Shown: in pieces, positions 49,925-58,653 of the stretch
Numbering within the stretch: position 1 is the stretch's first letter
Layout of the letters: the number at the start of each line of letters is the position of its first letter
Source of the DNA: CAYXAA01 sp964462985
GTDB lineage: Bacteria; Pseudomonadota; Alphaproteobacteria; Rhizobiales; Stappiaceae
Assembly (NCBI GenBank): GCA_964462985.1
Contig: CAYXAA010000025.1
Coordinates: 5,542 to 69,541, forward strand
DNA length: 64,000 bases
Direction of reading: 5' to 3'
Notes under the pieces: model-generated
The model's database searches: none
Told to the model about the DNA's origin: nothing
The model's input: the letters and a program-made list of their open reading frames with translations, nothing else
Translations under genes and position numbers: made by a program

Positions 49925-50707
49925 GTGATTCACCCCGATCTCTACAGCCGCCAGCCCGACGGCAATCATCCGGCCCCGGTCGTCGCCTATGCCGGCATCC
50001 AGCCGAAGGGCTCGCGGAACGTGCCGCATGCCCATGTCAGGGCGCAGCTGTTCCATATCGTGTCGGGGTCGGTGACCGTGACAACGGAGCGGGGCAGCTT
50101 CGTCGTGCCGCCGGAGCGGGCACTGTGGATGCCGGCGGGCATGACGCATGCGGGCCTTTATCACGTCGAAACCTCGCTGCGCTATCTCTACTTCCGGCCC
50201 GATGTGGTGCCGCACCTGCCGAAGACGCCCTCCGTGATCCGCCTGTCGCCGCTGCTGCGCGAGCTGATCAGCGCCTTCATGGCCTATCCGCGCGACTATG
50301 ATCCCGACGGCGCCGCCGGACGGATCGTGGCGGTGATACTCGATCAGCTTGCAGCCGAGCGCGCGGCGCCGCTGCACTTGCCCATGCCGGTGTCGCCGCG
50401 CCTCAAGCGTGCGATCGCACCGCTGGCCGCCGACCCGGCGCGGGAGACATCCCTGCCCGAGATCGCGGCGGCGGCGGCGATGTCGCAGCGTTCGTTCGAG
50501 CGGCATTTTTCCGCCGAGACGGGCCTGAGCTACCGGGCCTGGCTCCGGCAGGCCCGCCTGATGAAGGCGGTCGAATGGCTTTCCTTAGGCGCCTCGGTCG
50601 GCGAGGTCGCCGACCGGCTCGGCTATGAGGGCCCGAGCGCCTTCGTCGCGACGTTCAAAAAGGCCTTCGGCGTGACGCCCGGGCGCTACTTCGCGGCCCG
50701 GGGCTAG
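49925..50707 (+). CDS. AraC-family transcriptional regulator
   Basis: Regulator of about 260 aa, probably of the divergent MFS gene. The N-terminal cupin (about residues 20-90, with VPHAHVRAQLFHIVSG, SFVVPPERALWMPAGMTHA) is followed by the double helix-turn-helix AraC domain (about 160-255, with LPEIAAAAAMSQRSFERHF, YRAWLRQARLMKAVEWLS and the conserved VADRLGYEGPSAFVATFKKAFG). The cupin-plus-AraC layout with a neighbouring MFS gene resembles NimR/NimT-type pairs. The GTG at 49925 is given as start; a TTG at 49910 is in frame. There is no strong ribosome binding site. Confidence 0.86.
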   Translation: MIHPDLYSRQPDGNHPAPVVAYAGIQPKGSRNVPHAHVRAQLFHIVSGSVTVTTERGSFVVPPERALWMPAGMTHAGLYHVETSLRYLYFRPDVVPHLPKTPSVIRLSPLLRELISAFMAYPRDYDPDGAAGRIVAVILDQLAAERAAPLHLPMPVSPRLKRAIAPLAADPARETSLPEIAAAAAMSQRSFERHFSAETGLSYRAWLRQARLMKAVEWLSLGASVGEVADRLGYEGPSAFVATFKKAFGVTPGRYFAARG

Positions 50708-50810
50708 AGTGCGCTGTGGGCGCCGGAGAATCCGAGCGCGACGTAGGACAGGGAGCGTACTTGTCGCAAGCGCGCCCGTCCGTTCAGCCTGAACGCGGTT
50801 GGCGCCATCC

Positions 50811-51986
50811 CTACCGGGCCAGGTCCTTCATCGCCGCCTCGAGCCCATCGAGCGTGAGCGGGTACATGCGTCCGCCCATCAGATCGTTGATCATCCCGAT
50901 CGAATGGGTGAAGCCCCAGTGCCGCTCCGGGGTCGGATTGAGCCAGACCGCCTTGGGATAGAGGTCGATCACACGCTTCAGCCAGGTGGCGCCGGGCTCC
51001 TCGTTCCAGTGCTCGACCGAGCCGCCGGGATAGGCGATCTCGTATGGGCTCATCGCGGCATCACCGACGAAGATGATCCGGTAGTCGTGCGGGAATTTGT
51101 GCAGGATGTCCATGGTGGCGATCCGCTCGGAGTGGCGCCGGGCATTGTTCTTCCAGACGAACTCGTAAAGGCAGTTGTGGAAGTAGAAATACTCCATCAC
51201 CTTGAATTCGCTGCGCGCGGCCGAAAACAGCTCTTCGCAGACCTTGATGTGGTCGTCCATCGAGCCGCCGATGTCGAAGAACAGGAGCACCTTCACCGTA
51301 TTGCGCCGCTCGGGCCGCATCTTGAGGTCAAGCAGGCCCTTGTGCGCCGTGGAGCGGATGGTGTCGTCGAGGTCGAGCTCCTCGGCCGCGCCCTGGCGGG
51401 CGAATTTCCTGAGCCGCTTCAGCGCGACTTTGATGTTGCGGGTGCCGAGTTCGACCGTGTCGTCGAGATCCCTGAACGTCCGTTTGTCCCAGACCTTGAC
51501 GGCGCGGCGGTGGCGCGAGCCGTCCTGGCCGATGCGCACGCCCTCCGGGTTGTAGCCATAGGCCCCGAACGGTGAGGTGCCGGCGGTGCCGATCCATTTC
51601 GAGCCGCCCTGATGGCGCCCCTTCTGCTCCTGGAGCCGTTTCCTTAGCGTCTCCATCAGCTTGTCCCAGCCGCCGAGCGCCTCGATCTCCGCCTTCTCCT
51701 CGTCGGTGAGGTGCTTTTCGGCCAGTTTGCGCAGCCAGTCTTCCGGGATCTCGGCCGGCTCCACCGGGTTCATCAGGTCCAGGCCCCTGAAGACGTGGGA
51801 GAACACCCGGTCGAACTTGTCGAGATTGCCCTCGTCCTTCACGAGGCAGGCGCGCGACAGATAATAGAAATCCTCGACCCGCTTGTCGGCGAGGTCGGCC
51901 TGCAGGGCTTCCATCAGCGTCAGATACTCTCTGAGCGAGACCGGAACACCGGCGGATTTCAGGGCGTGAAAGAATGTGACGAACAT
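50811..51986 (-). CDS. VWA-domain CoxE-like protein
   Basis: A 391-aa protein with a von Willebrand A domain in its C-terminal half. The metal-site motif DIGGS lies in KVLLFFDIGGSMDDH near residue 238, and FVGDAAMSPYEI follows. The N-terminal half (FFHALKSAGVPVSLREYLTLMEAL, GLDLMNPVEPAEIPEDWLRKLA) is the CoxE/DUF region. Such proteins act with MoxR-type AAA ATPases to insert metal or assemble complexes. The MoxR gene at 57537 is the likely partner, although 5.5 kb away. The ATG at 51986 has no obvious Shine-Dalgarno site, but the sequence MFVTFFHALK fits the family start. Confidence 0.85.
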   Translation of the reverse strand: MFVTFFHALKSAGVPVSLREYLTLMEALQADLADKRVEDFYYLSRACLVKDEGNLDKFDRVFSHVFRGLDLMNPVEPAEIPEDWLRKLAEKHLTDEEKAEIEALGGWDKLMETLRKRLQEQKGRHQGGSKWIGTAGTSPFGAYGYNPEGVRIGQDGSRHRRAVKVWDKRTFRDLDDTVELGTRNIKVALKRLRKFARQGAAEELDLDDTIRSTAHKGLLDLKMRPERRNTVKVLLFFDIGGSMDDHIKVCEELFSAARSEFKVMEYFYFHNCLYEFVWKNNARRHSERIATMDILHKFPHDYRIIFVGDAAMSPYEIAYPGGSVEHWNEEPGATWLKRVIDLYPKAVWLNPTPERHWGFTHSIGMINDLMGGRMYPLTLDGLEAAMKDLAR

Positions 51987-52051
51987 GGGCGAAGCCTAGG
52001 CGGCAGCAAAATCCTTGTCGAGTGCGCCCCGCCGAATTGCCGCGAGCCGAG

Positions 52052-53113
52052 TCAGGACGCCGCCGACTTCGCCTTCTCGATGATCGCCGCCGCTTCGGGA
52101 TCGTTCTTGAACAACTCGGCCATGACGTCCGAGATGGTGGGACCATGGCCACCGACGAAGGGGGCAGGACGGCAGACATCGACCGCGGCGATACCAATGC
52201 GGGCCGTGAGCAGGCCGTTGACAATTCCCTCGCCAAGGCGGGCCGACAGCCGAGCAGCGAGCCCGTGGCCGAGCAGTTGCGACAGCAGGCTGTCCCCCGC
52301 CGCCATGCCGCCAGTGACCGCAAGATGCGCCGCAACCTCACGGGCGAGACGCAGGAAGCCGAGGAAGCCGGGCCGGCCGCCGTAGAGCATGGACAGCCGG
52401 CGGATTACGCGGAGGTTCTCGAACAGCACAATCATGAGGTCGATCAGCGCGCGGGGCGAGACCGCAGTCACGACAGAAACCCGCTTGGCGCTATCGATGA
52501 CGATGCGGCGGGCGCGCTGGTCGAGGGGGCGCAGCAGTTCGCGCTCGGCCAGGACGATGAGGTCGCGGCCGTCGATAACCTCGCGCATGTGGCCGGCAAG
52601 CTGCCGGCGGCCATGGGCGGTCTCGGGCCGGTTGCTGTAGAGCGCCACGAGCTCCGTCAAGCCGACCTTGGCCTTGCGCGCGTCGTCGGCCGCGGCGGCC
52701 GCCGCCAGCGTGTCGCGCAGTCGGTCGATCCGCCCGAGCCGCATCAGGGCGGCGACCTCGCGCACGACGAGGCCGAGCAGGCCAAGCGCTGCCAGCGCGG
52801 CAAGCACGACGCCGAGCCAGCCGAGCCAGTCGGTGCGGGAAAACAGATCCCGGATCAGGGCATCGACCGCAAGTCCGATTGCCAGGGTGACCAAGCCGCC
52901 GAGCCCGATGGCGAGCAGCCGTCCCCAGCGCGCCGGCCGGCGGCCGGGAACTGCGGGGGCGGGCAGGGCGGCCGGGGCATCATCCGGCTCCGGCATGATG
53001 CGCGCCTCACCGCTGGTAAGGCCGCCGACCCCGTCGTCTGTGCGCACGCGCTGGTCGTCAAGGCGGAAGGCGGCAGGGCGCCGCCTCGGACGGGTTGAAT
53101 CGGAACCGGTCAT
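52052..53113 (-). CDS. ycjF: YcjF-family (DUF697, TIGR01620) membrane protein
   Basis: Inner-membrane protein of 353 aa with two adjacent hydrophobic helices near residues 65-88 and 96-118 (LLAIGLGGLVTLAIGLAVDA; WLGWLGVVLAALAALGLLGL). The DUF697 domain follows (RRIVIDSAKRVSVVTAVSPRALIDLMIVLFE, then MLYGGRPGFLGFLRLAREVAAHL). The N-terminal 60 residues are Pro- and Ala-rich. The gene overlaps ycjX by ATGA, as in the E. coli ycjX-ycjF stress pair linked to the phage-shock locus, though no pspA is present here. The molecular role is not known. Confidence 0.86.
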   Translation of the reverse strand: MTGSDSTRPRRRPAAFRLDDQRVRTDDGVGGLTSGEARIMPEPDDAPAALPAPAVPGRRPARWGRLLAIGLGGLVTLAIGLAVDALIRDLFSRTDWLGWLGVVLAALAALGLLGLVVREVAALMRLGRIDRLRDTLAAAAAADDARKAKVGLTELVALYSNRPETAHGRRQLAGHMREVIDGRDLIVLAERELLRPLDQRARRIVIDSAKRVSVVTAVSPRALIDLMIVLFENLRVIRRLSMLYGGRPGFLGFLRLAREVAAHLAVTGGMAAGDSLLSQLLGHGLAARLSARLGEGIVNGLLTARIGIAAVDVCRPAPFVGGHGPTISDVMAELFKNDPEAAAIIEKAKSAAS

Positions 53114-54582
53114 GCGAGGCGGTCTCCCAACAGGAACTGCAGGGCGCGGTCGAGACGGATGTGCGGCAGCGACAGGGTGACGCCTTCGGCCGTCCGTTCG
53201 AGCTTCGGCGGCCGGAAGCGCACGAAGCGCAGGCCGGCATCTGCGACCGCGGCGTCGGTGCGGAACAGCACCTCCGGATCGTCGGGCAGGTCGCCGGGAA
53301 AGAAGGCGATCTCGGTGCGGCCGTCGTAAGTGTCGCCGTTGACGGTCTCGCCGGGAAGCGGCGTGCCGAGGATCGCCGGCAAAGTCTCGCCGCCTTGGGT
53401 GACGGTAGCCTCCCGGGTGGCGCGCACCGCGGCAAGGGCCAGCACATCGACCTCTGCGCCGTGGAAGGCGGCACGGTCTATGGCACTGGCGACCAGGCGG
53501 GCGAGGATTGCCTCGAGCCGGTCGTGGTCATCGCGGTGTAGATGGTCGGCCTTGGTAGCGGCAAAGAGGATGCGGTCGATGCGCCGGGACAGGATCGAGC
53601 CGAGCCACGAGGCCCGCCCGGGGCGGAACGCGGTCAAGATCTCCGCGAGCGCCGTCTGCAGGTCGGCGAGGGCGGCAGGCCCGGCATTGACAGCGTGGAG
53701 TGCATCGACCAGGACGATCTGGCGGTCGAGCCGGGCAAAATGCTCGCGAAAGAACGGCCGCACCACGTGCTTTCGATAGGCTTCGTAACGCCGCTCCATC
53801 ATGGCGGCGAGGGCGTTTCCGCGCGGTGGGCCGGATGAGGCGTCGAGGTCGAGCGGAGCGAAGGTCAGCGCCGGTGAGCCTTCGAGGTCACCGGGCATCA
53901 GGAACCGGCCGGGTGGCAGCATGGAGAGCGCATGCTCGTCATCGCGGCACGCGGCAAGATAGGCGGTGAAGCTTGCGGCAAGGTGCCGTGCGGTGGTCTC
54001 GTCGGCAGGGGCCGCAGGATCGATCGAGGCGAGAAGTCCGAGGAAATCGGCCGAGAGTTTGGCGCGTGACGGGTTGCGGGCCCCGGCCAGCGCGTCGCGG
54101 CTGAAGGCGGCGTAGTCCTTGTCGAGAAGCGGCAGGTCGAGCAGCCATTCGCCGGGATAGTCGACGATGTCGAGATGGAGCCGGCCGCGCCCGAACCTTC
54201 GGTTCCAGAACCGGGCCGACTCGAACTCCACCGTCAGTCTGAGTTCCGAGATCCGGCGCGTCGATTCCGGCCATATCCGCTCACCGACCAGGGCCGCGAC
54301 GTGGGCCTCGACGTCGAAGCGCGGCACATCATCATCCGGCTGTGGCTCCAGTTCGGCACCGGCAATGCGCCCCGAGGCGACGGCATCGAACAGCGGCAGC
54401 CGGCCGCCGTGGATCAGATTGTGGACGAGGGCGGTGATGAACACCGTCTTGCCGGAGCGGGCAAGCCCCGTGACGCCGAGCCGCACGGTCGGAACAGCGA
54501 AATCCGTCGCCACATCGGCCAGATTGTCGAGGGTGAGCCGGGCCTCGTCGGCAATACGGGTCAGAAAGTTGCGGTCGGCCAC
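53110..54582 (-). CDS. ycjX: YcjX-family P-loop GTPase-like protein (DUF463)
   Basis: A 490-aa nucleotide-binding protein. Walker A is GVTGLARSGKTVFITAL near residue 38; a DYPGEWLLDLPLL switch-like segment and LFAATKADHL, a G4-like TKAD, follow. The C-terminal half has PEVLFRTDAAVADAGLRFVRFRPP, typical of the family. It forms an ATGA-overlap pair with ycjF. In E. coli these are stress-induced membrane-linked proteins; the biochemical role remains unclear. The ATG at 54582 is plausible, but no strong ribosome binding site is seen. Confidence 0.88.
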   Translation of the reverse strand: MADRNFLTRIADEARLTLDNLADVATDFAVPTVRLGVTGLARSGKTVFITALVHNLIHGGRLPLFDAVASGRIAGAELEPQPDDDVPRFDVEAHVAALVGERIWPESTRRISELRLTVEFESARFWNRRFGRGRLHLDIVDYPGEWLLDLPLLDKDYAAFSRDALAGARNPSRAKLSADFLGLLASIDPAAPADETTARHLAASFTAYLAACRDDEHALSMLPPGRFLMPGDLEGSPALTFAPLDLDASSGPPRGNALAAMMERRYEAYRKHVVRPFFREHFARLDRQIVLVDALHAVNAGPAALADLQTALAEILTAFRPGRASWLGSILSRRIDRILFAATKADHLHRDDHDRLEAILARLVASAIDRAAFHGAEVDVLALAAVRATREATVTQGGETLPAILGTPLPGETVNGDTYDGRTEIAFFPGDLPDDPEVLFRTDAAVADAGLRFVRFRPPKLERTAEGVTLSLPHIRLDRALQFLLGDRLA

Positions 54583-54692
54583 GGATCATCCTTGGCGGGG
54601 ACGGAGGGCCTGGCGGCCTCTTGGCGGTGAAACGGGACCGTGCCCGGTCGCATCCCCGGATGTAGGCGTTGGCGGCAGGAGGCGCAAGCACG

Positions 54693-55250
54693 TCAGCAAC
54701 CGCTCCCCGCCGCGTTCGGTTCCGCCACCGTCTCCTCTTCCAGCAGCTTCGGCTGGAAGAATGCGACCACCCGGCCGGTCCGGGGCCCGATCTCTGACCA
54801 GCGATGATGCGGAAAGTCGACCACGGCGAGCGCCGCGGTCGGGAACTTTCTCTCGATTTCCTCCTTCAGCGCCGGATTGCCGTTGCCGATCAGTTCCAGC
54901 GCGGTAGCCTGGAGGCCCGGGTTGTGGCCGATTACCAGAAGCTTCCGCGCAGCGCGGCCGAGCGCGCGGATCGTGTCGATGTAGTCGTCCTCCGCCTCGC
55001 CGTAGAGATCGCGGGTGATACGGATGTCCACGTCGCTGGCTAGGTGCGGCAGCAGCAGGGCCAGGGTCTCGCGCGTGCGCCGGGCGACGGAGCACAGGAT
55101 CCGGTCCGGTTGCAGTTGATGGCTTGCCATATGGGCGCCCATCAGAGGGGCCGCTGCCCGGCCGCGGGCGTTGAGGGGACGGTCGATGTCGGACAGGCCC
55201 GGATTGGTCCAGTCGGATTTGGCGTGACGCAGCAGCAGGAGTCTCAACAT
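54693..55250 (-). CDS. sixA: SixA-like histidine phosphatase
   Basis: A 185-aa member of the histidine phosphatase (RHG) branch. The catalytic motif is LLLLRHAKSDW at residues 4-14; SDIDRPLNARG, the second RRTRETLALL and the distal VIGHNPGL near 108 complete the pocket. SixA in E. coli removes phosphate from a histidine of the phosphotransferase protein NPr or from phosphorelay proteins. The tail (from about 165) is longer than in E. coli SixA. The ATG at 55250 has AGGAGAGGCG, and a TATAGT -10-like hexamer lies at 55345-55350 on the minus strand. Confidence 0.88.
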   Translation of the reverse strand: MLRLLLLRHAKSDWTNPGLSDIDRPLNARGRAAAPLMGAHMASHQLQPDRILCSVARRTRETLALLLPHLASDVDIRITRDLYGEAEDDYIDTIRALGRAARKLLVIGHNPGLQATALELIGNGNPALKEEIERKFPTAALAVVDFPHHRWSEIGPRTGRVVAFFQPKLLEEETVAEPNAAGSGC

Positions 55251-55543
55251 CGCCTCTCCTCCCTACGGGCTTGCGGGCCGAAGCGGCACCAGCCTCTTTT
55301 GTCCTCACCGGGCCGAGCAGGCGCACGGTATCGGATGTGGCTTCACTATAGCGCGACGATCCGACGCGGCGAGCGCTGATCGATCGGGCTGGCGTCCTCG
55401 CTGCGGGCGTTGAAAATGACGATCTGTCAAGGCTGGCGAAACAAATCGCCGTTCTGTCGTTACGGCAGGTCCCGTCTGGTGATTGAGTTTCGGACGACAA
55501 TGTGTTCTTGGGGCATCGAGCCAGTCCGGACAGTCCGAGGGTC

Positions 55544-56860
55544 ATGATCTCGAGCCCGCAGCACGTTGCGTCCTTCTATGCCGACCGCATTCCGAGTCGG
55601 CCGGCTCGCCACGACCTCCAGGGACGCATTCACGTCCAGACCTGCGTGATTGGCGGTGGGCTGGCCGGGCTGACGGCGGCGCGGGAGCTCGCCCGCCGCG
55701 GCCGCCGCGTCGTGCTCCTGGAGGCGGAGCGGGTCGGCTGGGGGGCCTCTGGCCGCAATGGCGGCTTCGTCTCTCCAGGCTACGCCGAGGGCATCGATGC
55801 GATCGAAAAGCGTCTCGGTAGTGCCGATGCCAAGGTGCTCTACGCCCTGTCGATCCGCGGGGTCGATTATGTTCGCGAAACGCTGGCCGCGACCAATGCA
55901 CAGCACCTGATCGGCGGGACCGGCTGGCTGAAACTGATCCGCCACGACAACGCCGATGCCCTGCGCCGCCGGCGCGACAAGCTCGCCCGAGCCTACGGCG
56001 TGGAGCTCGAGTTCTGGGACCGCGACCAGATCCGTTCACACCTGTCGACCGACACCTACTACTACGGTTTGCAGGACGCGCGACCGTTTCACATCAATCC
56101 GCTCGCCTATGCCGAGGTGCTGGCACAAAAGGCGGAGATGGAGGGGCTGACCATCTTCGAAGGTACGATGGCCGAGCGGCTGCGCCCGGTCGGTGCAGGC
56201 TGGCGGATCGACACGCCGCGCGGCTCCGTCCACGCCGAAACCGTGGTGCTGGCGACCAGCGCCTATGGCGCCGCCGCCAGGCTGTTCGCGCCGGTCGATC
56301 GCGCCGTGCTTCCCGTTGCGACTTACGTCGTCACCACCGAGCCGCTCGGCGACAGGCTCGCCGATGCGATCCGTTACCGCGGCTGCATCGGCGACACGCG
56401 GCGCGCCGGTGACTATTACCGCATCGTCGACGGCGATCGGCTGCTCTGGGGCGGGCGGATCACCACGCGGCGCTCCGAGCCTCGGCGGCTCGCCGAGATG
56501 CTCAAGAGCGATATCCTGAAGATCTATCCGCAGCTCGGCGACTTCCGAGTCGACTACGCCTGGTCCGGCCTGATGGGCTACGCGATCCATAAGATGCCGA
56601 TCGTCGGCGAGGTCCAGCGCGGGCTCTGGGTGGCCACGGCGCTGGGCGGCCACGGTCTCAATACGACCGCAACGGTCGGTGAGCTGGTGGCCAGGGCAAT
56701 CGCCGAGGGTGACGACACTTGGCGCTGCTTTGCACCCTACAAGGTGCGCTGGGGCGGCGGACCGCTCGGCCGGGTGGCGACGCAGCTTGCGTATTACCGG
56801 CTGCGGGCGCTCGATACGGTGGACGAGTGGCGATCACGGCTGCAGTCCCGGTCGGCGTGA
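55544..56860 (+). CDS. FAD-dependent oxidoreductase (DAO family, PuuB-like)
   Basis: A 438-aa flavoenzyme of the glycine/D-amino-acid oxidase family, closest in pattern to gamma-glutamylputrescine oxidase. The ADP-binding fold CVIGGGLAGLTAARELARRG is near residue 35, the WGASGRNGGFVSPGY signature near 66, and the C-terminal FAD contact LWVATALGGHGLNTT near 365. It would oxidise the amine of a gamma-glutamylated polyamine or an amino acid, releasing an aldehyde. The PuuA-like ligase at 47 kb supports that idea but is not in the same operon. The ATG at 55544 has CCGAGGG; the frame opens at 55502. Confidence 0.83.
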   Translation: MISSPQHVASFYADRIPSRPARHDLQGRIHVQTCVIGGGLAGLTAARELARRGRRVVLLEAERVGWGASGRNGGFVSPGYAEGIDAIEKRLGSADAKVLYALSIRGVDYVRETLAATNAQHLIGGTGWLKLIRHDNADALRRRRDKLARAYGVELEFWDRDQIRSHLSTDTYYYGLQDARPFHINPLAYAEVLAQKAEMEGLTIFEGTMAERLRPVGAGWRIDTPRGSVHAETVVLATSAYGAAARLFAPVDRAVLPVATYVVTTEPLGDRLADAIRYRGCIGDTRRAGDYYRIVDGDRLLWGGRITTRRSEPRRLAEMLKSDILKIYPQLGDFRVDYAWSGLMGYAIHKMPIVGEVQRGLWVATALGGHGLNTTATVGELVARAIAEGDDTWRCFAPYKVRWGGGPLGRVATQLAYYRLRALDTVDEWRSRLQSRSA

Positions 56861-56980
56861 GGGTTCCCGGTCCCGACCAGCCGTAGCCCGGTCGAGGGAC
56901 CGGCGCAGCGGCGAGCGACGTAAGCCTTCCGACCTTTGGCGAGCCTGCACATCGCCTCACCCTCTGCTGTCGCACGGCGT

Positions 56981-57547
56981 CTAAGGCATTGCCGCGATCT
57001 GGGCCACGAACGCATTCAGCAGCGGAGCGATCAGCTCTCCCTCAGCCGGCAGGGAATAGGCCATCCACAGCGTGAAGTCCGTGGACCTGCCGGTGAAGCG
57101 CCACAGGGTCTCGCAGCGCTGGCTAGCGCCGTCGGAGGCGGTGCCGAAGGAAACGCCGGCGGCCGCCGGACCGCTGGTCTGGATCCGTTGAAAGCCGGCC
57201 TTGGTATAGCGCTCGACGAAGGCGGTGGCGGTGCGCTCGCTGCTGCCGTGCGGGTGGCTGCGCAAGACGGCGCTGATGCCCTCGGGGGTGAGATAGATGC
57301 AGCCGGCAATGCGGTCCGGCCCGCTCGAGAGCACGCCGACGCGGCTGAGGCGTCCGACCTGGTCCGGGCAGCTCAGCCCGGTGAAATGCCGCATGCCACG
57401 CGTGTCCGTCTGCCATCCGGTCTCCGGGCTGCGGTCGATCTGGACCTGCGCCTGCGCGCCAGAGGCCACCAAGGTCCCGAGCCCGGCCATCAGGGCGAGC
57501 AGCCAGGATCGTGCCGCCGGCTTCAAGGCGCCGTCCTCAGCGCGCAT
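56981..57547 (-). CDS. Secreted hypothetical protein
   Basis: A 188-aa protein with a signal peptide (SWLLALMAGLGTLVASGAQA). The mature part has three conserved-looking Cys (in GLSCPDQ, IAGCIYL and QRCETLW) and ends FVAQIAAMP. It begins inside the end of the MoxR gene (11-nt overlap on the same strand), so it is probably co-transcribed with it. I do not recognise a named family; it may be a periplasmic factor that works with the MoxR system. Confidence 0.75.
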   Translation of the reverse strand: MRAEDGALKPAARSWLLALMAGLGTLVASGAQAQVQIDRSPETGWQTDTRGMRHFTGLSCPDQVGRLSRVGVLSSGPDRIAGCIYLTPEGISAVLRSHPHGSSERTATAFVERYTKAGFQRIQTSGPAAAGVSFGTASDGASQRCETLWRFTGRSTDFTLWMAYSLPAEGELIAPLLNAFVAQIAAMP

Positions 57548-58382
57548 CGCGGCGGGCGAGGAAGGCCAGCCGCTCGAACAGGTGGACGTCCTGTTCGTTC
57601 TTCAACAACGCGCCGTGCAGCGGCGGGATCACCTTTTTCGGGTCGCGCTCCGACAGGACGGCCGGATCGATGTCCTCGTTGACAAGGAGCTTGATCCAGT
57701 CGATCAGCTCCGAGGTCGACGGCTTCTTACGGAGCCCCGGCACCTCACGCACGTCGTAGAAGATGCGGAGCGCCTCATTGAGCAGCCGCTCCTTGAGGCC
57801 CGGGAAATGCACAGCGACGATCGCCCGCATCGCCTCCGGGTCGGGGAAGCTGATGTAGTGGAAGAAGCAGCGGCGCAGGAAGGCGTCCGGCAGGTCCTTC
57901 TCGTTGTTGGAGGTGATGACGACAATCGGGCGCACGCGGGCGCGCACGGTCTCCCCTGTCTCGTAGACGAAGAATTCCATGCGATCGAGCTCGAGCAGGA
58001 GATCGTTGGGAAACTCGATGTCGGCCTTGTCGATCTCGTCGATCAGCAGCACCGGCCGCGTCTCGGAGACGAAGGCCTCCCAAAGTTTGCCCTTGCGGAT
58101 GTAGTTGCGGATGTCGTGGACGCGTTCGTCGCCGAGCTGGCTGTCGCGCAGGCGTGAGACGGCATCGTATTCGTAAAGTCCCTGCTGCGCCTTGGTGGTC
58201 GACTTTACGTGCCACTCGATCAGCGGCGCGCCGAGCGCGCGGGCGATCTCCTGCGCAAGAACGGTCTTGCCGGTGCCCGGCTCGCCCTTGACGAGCAACG
58301 GCCGCTCCAGGGCGATCGCGGCATTGACGGCGATCCTGAGATCCTCGGGAGCGACATAGTCGGGCGTGCCTTCGAACCGCAT
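57537..58382 (-). CDS. MoxR-family AAA+ ATPase
   Basis: A 281-aa chaperone-like ATPase. Walker A is VKGEPGTGKTVLA near residue 31, Walker B is VLLIDEIDKAD near 110, and the sensor 1 region is VITSNNEKDLPDAF near 155. The arginine finger motif RRCFFHYISFPD follows, and a C-terminal lid domain completes the fold. MoxR proteins act with VWA partners (such as CoxD with CoxE) to mature metalloenzymes and other complexes; the CoxE-like gene at 50811 is the probable partner. The ATG at 58382 has AAAGAGGA. The gene is divergent from flgE. Confidence 0.9.
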   Translation of the reverse strand: MRFEGTPDYVAPEDLRIAVNAAIALERPLLVKGEPGTGKTVLAQEIARALGAPLIEWHVKSTTKAQQGLYEYDAVSRLRDSQLGDERVHDIRNYIRKGKLWEAFVSETRPVLLIDEIDKADIEFPNDLLLELDRMEFFVYETGETVRARVRPIVVITSNNEKDLPDAFLRRCFFHYISFPDPEAMRAIVAVHFPGLKERLLNEALRIFYDVREVPGLRKKPSTSELIDWIKLLVNEDIDPAVLSERDPKKVIPPLHGALLKNEQDVHLFERLAFLARRDAR

Positions 58383-58567
58383 GAAATCCTCTTTGTCAAC
58401 TGCAACTGCGGGCACAGTAGGGGGCACCCGTGAGCCGTGCAAGATCGGCCGGCCGGCAGTGGCAGGTGGGCAGACTTTGCCGAGGGACGGCGAGAATCTG
58501 CCCGGCCGGACGTGGCGCTCGCCGGGGTGGGGCGCGATTTCCCCTTGTTCGTCAATGGCTGGTCCGG

Positions 58568-58583
58568 TGGCATGGCGCTTGCT
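58568..58583 (+). promoter_or_regulatory. Sigma-54-type (-24/-12) promoter upstream of flgE
   Basis: TGGCAT-GGCGC-TTGCT has the GG and GC dinucleotides exactly 10 nt apart and matches the sigma-54 pattern TGGCAC-N5-TTGCA at nearly all key positions. The flgE ATG is 71 nt downstream. Hook genes of Caulobacter use sigma-54 with the activator FlbD. No activator site has been located here. Confidence 0.6.
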
Positions 58584-58653
58584 CCTTCGTTCGCGAATGC
58601 GGCGCCGCCGTGCGTCCTGCCGTTTTTGTTGGATTCCGTTTCGGAGGATCTCG

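Noticed and set aside
56867..56903. CCGGTCCC/GGGACCGG stem after the PuuB-like gene as a terminator
   Set aside because: The arms are exact but the loop is 21 nt and there is no T tract; too weak to list as a terminator.
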